DNA of 64,000 bases from Flavobacteriales bacterium UBA6057 (lineage in GTDB: Bacteria; Bacteroidota; Bacteroidia; Flavobacteriales_G; Salibacteraceae), in the NCBI GenBank assembly GCA_002428995.1, contig DIYJ01000017.1, forward strand, positions 1 through 64,000. Reading direction: 5' to 3'. Position 1 is the stretch's first letter; every line of letters begins with the position of its first letter. Positions 17,306-24,359 of the stretch are shown here, in pieces. The translations under genes and the position numbers were made by a program. A model generated the notes under the pieces. That model searched no databases, had not been told where the DNA came from, and worked only from the letters and a program-made list of their open reading frames with translations.

Positions 17306-17388
17306 TAACATGCTGTTCCATCAGCTAACATGGTGTTGCATGCAAGTAACAGGCTGTGCTTAGGATTTAACATAGTGCTCCCAGATTC
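17306..17388 (+). promoter_or_regulatory. Four ~21-bp direct repeats, candidate AraC-type operator array
   Basis: Imperfect copies of TAACATGSTGTTSCAT begin at 17306, 17326, 17347 and 17368, spaced 20, 21 and 21 bases, i.e. two helical turns. They lie between the divergent regulator gene (start 17236) and the secreted-protein gene (start 17433). AraC-family domains typically bind direct repeats on one DNA face with this spacing. Assignment to this regulator is inference from position. Confidence 0.65.
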
Positions 17389-17432
17389 AGGCTGGTCATT
17401 TTGATTTTCGGATTACCTAAAAATCAAATATT

Positions 17433-19346
17433 ATGAACAGACTATTTAAATGCTTCTTGACGCTTTCTATGCTGCTGTTTCTGGGTGGTGTTCAAGCACA
17501 GTATGTCCAGAATCCAGGTTTTGAGGATCTGGGTTTGGTGCCTACTGCTCCAGGCCAGCTCAACAGTACCTCAACTCCAGGCTGGAGCCAGCCGTGTACG
17601 GACAATAGCGTGCCTCAGGGTGCGGATGTTTTTGATGCCAACGCAACCGTGACCAACGTGGGCATCCCCAATAACCAGTTTGGATCGGTTCAGGAACGAA
17701 CCGGGCAGGATCGCTACGCACACCTCTATCAAAATGAAGTAACCATCAATGGTGTGGATTTCATCCGCAGAGAAAAGGTGAATGGAACCCTTGTGGAACC
17801 TTTGACTCAAGGTTGCTACAGAGTATGCCTATGGGCGGCTGTAGATGATATCTTGCTGGTTTCTCCCTCCGATCCAGACATTCAAATACTGCAAGTCTAT
17901 CTGGTGCAGAGTTCCGTGAACAACTGTGCCGGTCAACTCATTCTTGAAACCCAGAGTATCCCTGGAGATCAGGAGTGGTATGAGTACTGCGCTACGTTCA
18001 ACATCGATCAGGCAAGTTCGGGGATGTATGACAAGATCCTGGTCCAAATAAAGGATGTCCCCAACGGCTACAACGCGAATGTTCAATCCATCTACATTGA
18101 TGATATTGACATTTCCGCTCAGAATGTATTGATCGACATTGCCGGGCAAACCACCATTTGCAGCGGGCAATCGACAACGCTAACGGCCAGTCCGGGTTTC
18201 AACAGTTACACATGGTCAACAGGCGCCACCGGGCAGTCCATCAACGTGAGCACCGCTGGAACGTACACTGTCACCGCCACTATTAAAGGCAGCGAATGCG
18301 TTTACGAGGCGAGTGTGGATGTGATTGTGAACCCAGGCCCCATCATTGACCTGCCCAGCAGTATCGGTGTCTGTCAAAATAACTTTCTGCCGATGTGCGC
18401 GCCATTCCCACCCTTGGGTACAAGCTATAGCTACGAATGGTGGGGACCGGATTATGTGTTGCAGCAGTCTGTTTTGTTGAGCACGAACGTGTGTTTCTTT
18501 CCGTCTGATTACGGTTCGTACCTGCTCACCGTGACGGACAACAATACGGGGTGCACCTCTTCCCATTCCATTAACATCTACGAGATGCTTCCGCCCGTAC
18601 TGGAACTGGAAGATGTTTACTACTGCGGTGAGGTGCCTGACGTCATTCGGTACACCGGAGAAGAGGAAGGTGTTTCATCGATTTCCTGGACTTACGAAGG
18701 GACTCCCCTGCCTGGCACTGGTACTCAGATTCCCTACGAAGGAGATGGTGAATATTGTGTGACTGTATACTGGGAGAATGGTTGTAAGTCAGAGGCTTGC
18801 TTCCAGGTGGAAGAGTGCTGTGAGCCTGATCCAACGTTCGGATTCACCTATGCCAATGATGAAATCACCGTATGGCCGCTCGACCCTTCCTTCTACACCT
18901 CGGACAACTTTATACTGTACAAGGATTGCGGCAACGGAGATGAGTTTGTAGCAATTGTTTCCAGAACCTCAGGTTTCTCCACACCGGTGGTCTTCTCAGG
19001 TCTTGATCCTGATTGTACCTACAAGGTGAGGTATCACGTTTACTCCAGTTGCCTGCGCGAGGTATTTATCAGCATCCAAATTCACGTTCCGCAAGGGCTC
19101 CGTATTTCTCCAAATCCTGTGGATCGAAGCGATCGCTTCACAGTGGAGCTGGACTTTGAATACGATGGAGTAGCGCAAGTGGAGGTTGTTGAAGCCATGA
19201 CCGGAGTCAAGGTGCTGGAAGGTGTGATTTCCAACCAGGAGCCTTTCATTGGTCAGTTGACGCCCAGATCAGGCGCTCCAACCAACTACATCGTTCGTGT
19301 GATCACCCGATCCAATGTGATCAGCGAACCACTCCAGGTGAGGTAA
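17433..19346 (+). CDS. Secreted multidomain surface protein with T9SS-type C-terminus
   Basis: A 637-aa protein with a signal peptide (LFLGGVQAQ) followed by a carbohydrate-binding-like N-terminal domain (NPGFEDLG...GWSQP, ending in YIDDIDI). Then come Ig/PKD-like segments with the gliding-motility-type phrase SGQSTTLTASPGFNSYTWSTGATGQ split over bases 18155-18240. The last 80 residues contain LRISPNPVDRSDRFTVE and a strand-rich tail like T9SS type A sorting domains. Expected location: cell surface or medium. It is divergent from the hybrid regulator across the operator-like repeats and is the best candidate target. Cysteine content is high, which is usual for such secreted proteins. Confidence 0.82.
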   Translation: MNRLFKCFLTLSMLLFLGGVQAQYVQNPGFEDLGLVPTAPGQLNSTSTPGWSQPCTDNSVPQGADVFDANATVTNVGIPNNQFGSVQERTGQDRYAHLYQNEVTINGVDFIRREKVNGTLVEPLTQGCYRVCLWAAVDDILLVSPSDPDIQILQVYLVQSSVNNCAGQLILETQSIPGDQEWYEYCATFNIDQASSGMYDKILVQIKDVPNGYNANVQSIYIDDIDISAQNVLIDIAGQTTICSGQSTTLTASPGFNSYTWSTGATGQSINVSTAGTYTVTATIKGSECVYEASVDVIVNPGPIIDLPSSIGVCQNNFLPMCAPFPPLGTSYSYEWWGPDYVLQQSVLLSTNVCFFPSDYGSYLLTVTDNNTGCTSSHSINIYEMLPPVLELEDVYYCGEVPDVIRYTGEEEGVSSISWTYEGTPLPGTGTQIPYEGDGEYCVTVYWENGCKSEACFQVEECCEPDPTFGFTYANDEITVWPLDPSFYTSDNFILYKDCGNGDEFVAIVSRTSGFSTPVVFSGLDPDCTYKVRYHVYSSCLREVFISIQIHVPQGLRISPNPVDRSDRFTVELDFEYDGVAQVEVVEAMTGVKVLEGVISNQEPFIGQLTPRSGAPTNYIVRVITRSNVISEPLQVR

Positions 19347-19387
19347 CCCAGTCGATGAGTTGAGGACCATTCGGTCCATCGTTTTGC

Positions 19388-19422
19388 AAAAGGGCGCTGC
19401 CATCAGGCAGTGCCCTTTTTTT
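19388..19422. terminator. Bidirectional terminator
   Basis: AAAAGGGC and GCTGCC pair across a short ATCA loop with GGCAG and GCCCTTTT (one mismatch), with A and T runs on either side. It separates the convergent secreted-protein gene and the TauD-type gene. Confidence 0.8.
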
Positions 19423-19436
19423 ATGGCGGATTCAGC

Positions 19437-20288
19437 TTAAAGGATGATGGACATACGCTCCATCAACCGTTCTTCGGGGAAGTAGTCGGCCACGGGGTAG
19501 TGCTGAGAACTGTAGTTGTCCCAAATCGCCACAGACCCCACTTCCCACTGGAAGCGGCATTGATACTCCGGAATCCAGGCTTGGCGGAACAGCTCTTCCA
19601 GCACCAATTGACTTTCAGATTCGGACATGCCTTCAATGCCGGTGGTGAATGCCTTGTTGGCAAACAGCGCTTTGTTGCCGCTCACCGGATGTGGCTTTGC
19701 CAGCGGATGCATCGTGGGCGGAAATCGCTTCTCCGTCTCGGTAATGCTGCTTTCGGGAAGTTGGCGCTTCCGCATGATGTGCGAGAAGTAGCGAATGCAG
19801 TGAATGCCGTTGTGCGCATCCACGATGTTGCGCAGTCCGTTGTTCAGTCCATCGTAGGCCTTTTCCATGTTGGCAAACAGGGTGTCTCCACCGCAGCTCG
19901 GCAACTTCTTGGCAATCAACATGGTCGCCAGGGCAGGGGCCGGTCGCCAGGAATCATCCGCGTGCCAGGCATTCAGTCGTGGTGGTCGCTGGTCGTGAAA
20001 GTGTACCCGGATCACCTCCGGTTGGTCTTTGGTGGCAGGCACAAAGGGAAAGCGCTGTGGTGTGCCCAGGCTATGACCAAAAGCGACAAACTGAGCACGA
20101 TCGATGTGCTGATCCCGGAGGAAAAGAACCTTGTGCTCGACCAAAAGTCTGCGCAATTCCTCAGCCACAGGTGCACTGGCGGGTTGGCACATGTCAACGC
20201 CTTTCACAATGGCTCCGATGTTGGGCGAGAAACGCTCGACTTCCAGAGCCGAAGTCTTTGGAGTGACGGTTGGGTTGGATGTGTTCAA
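19437..20288 (-). CDS. TauD/TfdA-family Fe(II)/2-oxoglutarate dioxygenase 1
   Basis: A 283-aa enzyme with the double-stranded beta-helix of TauD oxygenases. The iron site is complete: His and Asp in WHADDSW and the distal His in SSQHYPVAD, followed by the 2-oxoglutarate Arg region (ERLMERMSI). The start is a TTG at 20288: an in-frame TAA lies four codons before it, and the next Met is at residue 33, too far in compared with its paralogue. It follows the second TauD gene by 21 bases, forming a two-gene unit. Substrate unknown; TauD relatives hydroxylate taurine, alkyl sulphates or amino-acid-like groups, including intermediates in natural-product pathways. No sulphonate transporter is nearby. 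Confidence 0.88.
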   Translation of the reverse strand: MNTSNPTVTPKTSALEVERFSPNIGAIVKGVDMCQPASAPVAEELRRLLVEHKVLFLRDQHIDRAQFVAFGHSLGTPQRFPFVPATKDQPEVIRVHFHDQRPPRLNAWHADDSWRPAPALATMLIAKKLPSCGGDTLFANMEKAYDGLNNGLRNIVDAHNGIHCIRYFSHIMRKRQLPESSITETEKRFPPTMHPLAKPHPVSGNKALFANKAFTTGIEGMSESESQLVLEELFRQAWIPEYQCRFQWEVGSVAIWDNYSSQHYPVADYFPEERLMERMSIIL

Positions 20289-20309
20289 GGCGTAGAAGGT
20301 TTAGGATGT

Positions 20310-21170
20310 TCAGGAATCTTGCATGGCAATCGTAATGCGCTCCATGCCGCGTGTTTCGGGCCAATAGTCGGCCACGGGGTAGTGCTGACTCGAACGGTTG
20401 TCCCACACCGCCACCGCTCCGGGCGACCAGCGGAAACGGCATTGAACTTCCGGCTCCCAGGCGGTCCAGAAGAGCTTTTGCAGCAATGGTTGGCTCTCGG
20501 CTTCCTCCATTCCCTGAATGCCGATCGTGAAGCCCTTATTCACAAAGATGCACTTGCGCCCACTCACAGGATGTTGTTTCACCACCGGATGATAGGCCAG
20601 GGGATACTTTTCCGAAAGCGCCTTCAGCTTTGCTTCCGGCACGCCCTTTTTACGAAGGCTTTCCCTGAAATACCACATGTCGTGAATCCCTACGAGATCT
20701 TCGATTTGAGCCTTGGTGGTTTCGTCCAGCCGATCGTAAGCCGTTTCCATGTTTGAAAACAAGGTGTCCCCGCCAAGACTTGGGAGTTTCAACACGCGTA
20801 GCATGGTCGCATCCGGTGGGGATTGCAAGTAGGTAGCGTCCGAGTGCCAGCTGTTGATCTTGGAAGGATTTTCACGCGTGTGGAAGACCTTGATCGATTC
20901 TGGCCTGCCTTTCTCCGGTTCGAGTTTAAAGGGATGTTCCAGGGTGGTGCCCAGCGATTGTGCAAATCGAATGAACCCCTTTGATTTCAATTGCTGATTC
21001 CTGAAAAACAACACCTTGTGCTGGACCAACAGACTTTTCAGCTCCGCAATGACCGCGGGAGTCAGTGGCAGAGACAGGTCAATTCCGTTGATTTCTGCGC
21101 CAATGAAGGGGCTAAGTTTCTGAATAGATACACTTGTTGGGTGAGCAATTTCTTCGCTAAAAGTTTCCAT
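20310..21170 (-). CDS. TauD/TfdA-family Fe(II)/2-oxoglutarate dioxygenase 2
   Basis: A 286-aa paralogue of the neighbouring enzyme, first gene of the pair. The iron ligands are in WHSDATY and SSQHYPVADYWPE, with ETRGMERITI providing the 2-oxoglutarate Arg. It shares with its partner the N-terminal FIGAEINGID / NIGAIVKGVD and the motifs LPSLGGDTLFSNMETAYD and NKGFTIGIQGM. The divergence between the two suggests different substrates or successive oxidations. It is divergent from the CapA-like gene. Membership of the biosynthetic cluster is inferred from proximity only. Confidence 0.88.
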   Translation of the reverse strand: METFSEEIAHPTSVSIQKLSPFIGAEINGIDLSLPLTPAVIAELKSLLVQHKVLFFRNQQLKSKGFIRFAQSLGTTLEHPFKLEPEKGRPESIKVFHTRENPSKINSWHSDATYLQSPPDATMLRVLKLPSLGGDTLFSNMETAYDRLDETTKAQIEDLVGIHDMWYFRESLRKKGVPEAKLKALSEKYPLAYHPVVKQHPVSGRKCIFVNKGFTIGIQGMEEAESQPLLQKLFWTAWEPEVQCRFRWSPGAVAVWDNRSSQHYPVADYWPETRGMERITIAMQDS

Positions 21171-21304
21171 GCATGTCTGGCTGAGAGCTCCTTTGATTCA
21201 GGAGCCTAAAATAGCTTTTTGTATTTGACGCATGTGCGTTTATAGATAGTCAAAATCGTATTCTTGTTCATGATGATTCGTTCAGCGATGAAAACCACTC
21301 AGAA

Positions 21305-22414
21305 ATGACGGACACCGATCGGGAAACGCGTATGCTCTTTGTTGGAGATACCTACTTTGGTGAAAACTATGTGTATGCGGTGAAGCTTCATTCGGGGGTT
21401 GATTTGAAAACGGTTGAGAACTACCGCTATTTCTATCAACACTTTGCTAGACTGTTTCGGGAGTCAGCTATCTCCATCGCCAATCTGGAAGCTACATTGA
21501 CCCCCATGGAAGATTCTCCCTTTCGGGGAGTGAAGCAGTATGTGATCCGTGGAAATGGTTCCAAAACCATGGCCGCGTTGAAGGATTTAGGCATTGCTGC
21601 CGTTTCGCTGGCCAATAATCACACGCGTGACTTCGGGGCAGAGGGTTTGGAGGATACGCAGGACTTTCTGCGGGATTCAGGCATTGAGATGATGGGCGCA
21701 GGTGTAGACGGTCGGGCGGCTGCTCAGCCATTTATGACTCACGTAGATGTTGGCGGTCAATCGCTTAAGGTGATCATCGTGGCTGGCTATGAATACAACG
21801 GGACCTATGCACACGCCTATGACTTTTATGCCCGGAAGGGTTATGCCGGGGTTCACATGATCACAGCAGAAGATATCAGTGAGCAAATCGCACAACTTCG
21901 GACAGAGCATCCTGAGGCTTTCATCATCGCCTATCCGCATTGGGGCCGCAACTACAAGTGGCGATCGAACCGGCAAACGGGCATTGCGCACGCCATGGTG
22001 GATGCAGGAGCAAACCTCATCCTTGGCCATGGTGCACATGCCATGCAGGAAATCGAATGCCATGAAGGTGTGTGGATTGCCTACAGTTTGGGGAACTTCA
22101 TTTTCAACACACCAGGTCGCTACGAATTGAAATCCTTTCCGCCCTACAGCTTTGTGGCTCAGGTAGTTTTTGAGCTGGAAGGCGATCGCATTCAGCATCA
22201 CGTTCGCTTCTATCCGATGGTCAGCGACAATCGCCTCACTGCTTTTCAGCCAAGGCTCGTGAATGCGGAAGAGTTTAAAAGCATTCAGGAAATGCTTCAT
22301 GACCGGAATCAGGAGCATGGGCTTTCAGATTCGCGGTTGGTGGCGAAGCGTGATGCGCATGGCTTCTTTCTGGAAACGGGGGATGATTGGTTGATTAGAT
22401 CATCAGACAATTAG
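21305..22414 (+). CDS. CapA-family metallophosphatase-like protein
   Basis: A 369-aa protein with the CapA/PgsA order: MLFVGDTYFGE (metal site 1), SIANLEATLT, VSLANNHTRDFG, GAGVDGRAAAQP, AYPHWGRNYK, LILGHGAHAMQ and AYSLGNFIF. The family is related to calcineurin-type phosphoesterases and is best known from poly-gamma-glutamate capsule export or processing, though many members act elsewhere. There is no signal peptide or membrane anchor, unlike the capsule form, so a cytoplasmic role in the surrounding pathway is possible. No pgsB/pgsC homologues are present. The 3' end runs into an ATTAGATGATCAGACA repeat that supplies the last codons. Confidence 0.85.
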   Translation: MTDTDRETRMLFVGDTYFGENYVYAVKLHSGVDLKTVENYRYFYQHFARLFRESAISIANLEATLTPMEDSPFRGVKQYVIRGNGSKTMAALKDLGIAAVSLANNHTRDFGAEGLEDTQDFLRDSGIEMMGAGVDGRAAAQPFMTHVDVGGQSLKVIIVAGYEYNGTYAHAYDFYARKGYAGVHMITAEDISEQIAQLRTEHPEAFIIAYPHWGRNYKWRSNRQTGIAHAMVDAGANLILGHGAHAMQEIECHEGVWIAYSLGNFIFNTPGRYELKSFPPYSFVAQVVFELEGDRIQHHVRFYPMVSDNRLTAFQPRLVNAEEFKSIQEMLHDRNQEHGLSDSRLVAKRDAHGFFLETGDDWLIRSSDN

Positions 22415-22434
22415 ATGATCAGACAATAAGATGA
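22391..22434. repeat. AGATGATCAGACAAT-type repeat overlapping the capA-like stop
   Basis: Two close copies of AGAYGATCAGACAATNAGATGAT lie here, and a third at 22735-22758 in front of the HTTM gene stop. The first copy forms the end of the capA-like gene (residues IRSSDN and the TAG), suggesting the repeat was inserted at or created the present stop. Confidence 0.6.
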
Positions 22435-22750
22435 TGCGGACTGGTTGTGAATAGGAGATCGGCCTTTTTCTTTTTGTGGGCACCAGATCGAAGAGAAATT
22501 GTGCGTTGGCTCTGCGCAGCGATTTGGTGTTTGAAGGTCGCGTGAAACGCGAACAAGTTTAAATCGCAGCAAGCTGAAATTTCGATTCGCTATCTGGTCA
22601 CAAAAAAGATGACAGCCTTGACTTTTGCTCTACTTTGTGTCAAGACAAAGTAGAACGAATAACGGTTCAATTTGCTCGGTACTCCTAATGTGCAAGGGTA
22701 AATGTGAAGGTGACCATTTCAGATCGTTAGTTAATTAGACGATCAGACAA
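22415..22750. other. Gene-free interval with a perfect hairpin
   Basis: No convincing gene is seen on either strand in these 336 bases. The interval contains the repeats noted above at both edges and a perfect 10-bp hairpin, TCTACTTTGT (22629-22638) / ACAAAGTAGA (22645-22654) with loop GTCAAG, lacking a T-run. It separates convergent genes and may act in 3'-end formation. Confidence 0.6.
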
Positions 22751-23653
22751 TCAGATGATGAACCTTTCCAGAAAACTCATCATAGCATATGGATCTACAA
22801 ACAGGAGAAGGGATGCCATCATGTACCAACCAAAGAGGTGAACATTGAGCGTTAGTTCGATGAAGAGGTGAAGCGCAAAGCCACTGATGATCGCTGGATA
22901 GCGCAGCTCTTGAATCCACAATCCTGTTCCGAGGAATACTTCTGACGCCAGGATGCTCCAGGTCATGATTTTTCCTGGCCAGCCCAGCACAAAGAATTCT
23001 GGTACTTGCCAGCGCGAGTATTTGTTGTTGCGCATGGAATAGTAGAATGCCGTGCCTCGCAGGTAGGTTTTTCCCTTCAGCTTCCAATAGACGGATTTCA
23101 GGTAGATGGCACTCAACTGTATCTGCATGAGCCGCAGCGCCCATGGGGCTTGAAAGAGGTGTTGTCCATCTGGAGTTGAGGGCTGGTAAAACAACCACTC
23201 ATCCATGGATAAAGCATGGCTGCATGGAGTGAACATGAGCAGAAAGAGCATAAGGCGGGCAACCACATCTCCACCATTTCCCAATCCTGGATTCCGGTTG
23301 ATGATGGAGGTGAGCGTAATGAATACCAGCACAATGCAGAGCGGAGCCAGGAAGCCTACCAGCATCATCAAAAGAAAGATGACGTGCAGGGTCAATACCA
23401 GGTAAACCGAGCGCATTGTTGGAGGCAGGTAAAGAAACAGGGAGAAGGCGACCAGGCGATTGCGCTTATAGAACTGCTCATACTGCAACAGTCCTTTAGG
23501 ACCCAGCAACACTTTGGCATCCAACCATAAAAAGATAGTGTCGATCAACAAAATCAGGCTCAGGAGAATACGAAAGACGGCCACGGTGTGCACTGGTTTT
23601 GGTGCAAAAAAGAAGTTCCACCATGCCTCGTATAGCTCTGCCAGTTCGATCAT
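22751..23653 (-). CDS. HTTM-domain (vitamin K carboxylase-like) membrane protein
   Basis: About 300 aa with several membrane helices (VFRILLSLILLIDTIFLWL, LTLHVIFLLMMLVGFLAPL, LMLFLLMFTPCSHALSMD, and C-terminal helices ending FLERFII). The pattern is that of HTTM proteins, which share the membrane fold of gamma-glutamyl carboxylase. The start is set at the ATG 23653 (MIELAELYEAWW), eight bases beyond the stop of the upstream partner, rather than 23683 inside it. HTTM proteins in bacteria are poorly characterised; some occur beside peptide-modification genes. Here it is divergent from the acyl-AMP ligase, so a role in the cluster is possible but unproven. Confidence 0.8.
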   Translation of the reverse strand: MIELAELYEAWWNFFFAPKPVHTVAVFRILLSLILLIDTIFLWLDAKVLLGPKGLLQYEQFYKRNRLVAFSLFLYLPPTMRSVYLVLTLHVIFLLMMLVGFLAPLCIVLVFITLTSIINRNPGLGNGGDVVARLMLFLLMFTPCSHALSMDEWLFYQPSTPDGQHLFQAPWALRLMQIQLSAIYLKSVYWKLKGKTYLRGTAFYYSMRNNKYSRWQVPEFFVLGWPGKIMTWSILASEVFLGTGLWIQELRYPAIISGFALHLFIELTLNVHLFGWYMMASLLLFVDPYAMMSFLERFII

Positions 23654-23660
23654 GCTACGA

Positions 23661-24188
23661 CTAATTGAAGGGAATGTGCACAAACACCAGGTCTTCCCGC
23701 GTTCGAATCCGATTCACGGGAAGCTTCTCGGGAGCCGGAACGCGTTGCCACATGCGGTAAATCTCAATGCGGTCGCAAGTGTCCCGAATGTTGTAGTGCT
23801 CTACCAGGAATTCTGCATAATCCGTTTGGATGAATTCACCCGCTTTTTTGGAAGAAACCCGGTGGAAAAACTTCGTGAATTTCTTGTAGCGGATTTTCTG
23901 CAAAATGTTCATTTCATGCGGTGGGTGAAGGTCCTTCTCAATCACTTCGCCATTCTTTAAATGAATTTTTACGTGTGGCCAGGTAACGTTTCTTGGTGGA
24001 TTAGGGGCAAACATTCGCCACTCATGTGTAAGTCCAAGCCAGTCAAAAGGCTTTTCGATCCATGGAATCCACCACTTTTTGATCAGGTTTTTCGGTTCTG
24101 AATCCCAAAAGAGTATCCACGATAGCATGATCAAAATGAACGCGGAAACAACTACTTCTTTAAGGACAATGGTTATTTCAAATTCCAT
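23661..24188 (-). CDS. HTTM-partner protein with membrane anchor
   Basis: A 175-aa protein with one N-terminal membrane helix (VVVSAFILIMLSWILFW) followed by HEWRMFAPNPPRNVTW, a W-MFAP-P signature I associate with proteins encoded beside HTTM genes. The rest is a soluble domain with many basic and aromatic residues (EIYRMWQRVPAPEK). It is the first gene of a two-gene unit with the HTTM protein (8 bases apart), so the two probably form a membrane complex. The biochemical function is unknown. Confidence 0.7.
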   Translation of the reverse strand: MEFEITIVLKEVVVSAFILIMLSWILFWDSEPKNLIKKWWIPWIEKPFDWLGLTHEWRMFAPNPPRNVTWPHVKIHLKNGEVIEKDLHPPHEMNILQKIRYKKFTKFFHRVSSKKAGEFIQTDYAEFLVEHYNIRDTCDRIEIYRMWQRVPAPEKLPVNRIRTREDLVFVHIPFN

Positions 24189-24359
24189 TCAAGTTCAAAA
24201 AGAAATTACTAAAGCTTAGTGATAGACGAAACCTTTGTTTTGAAGGAGCGTATTCCATCTTTAATTGTGATCAATATAAATTATTTCACTAACACTTGAG
24301 CCTAAACGTTTATTGCTAGTTTTAGGCATTAAGGTGAACCTTCAAAGCGTATCAAAAAC

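Noticed and set aside
20310..21170. Second TauD-type enzyme as another halogenase
   Set aside because: Its metal site is a normal His-Ser-Asp (WHSDATY); the carboxylate is present, so it is expected to be an oxygenase.
19437..21170. TauD pair as a taurine utilisation locus
   Set aside because: No sulphonate ABC transporter, sulphite-handling or TauR gene is nearby, so taurine use is not supported.
24290..24335. Imperfect inverted repeat GCCTAAAC/GTTTTAGGC upstream of the FAAL gene as a quorum-type operator
   Set aside because: The arms differ by an insertion, no LuxR-type regulator is present, and there is no second copy in the cluster.
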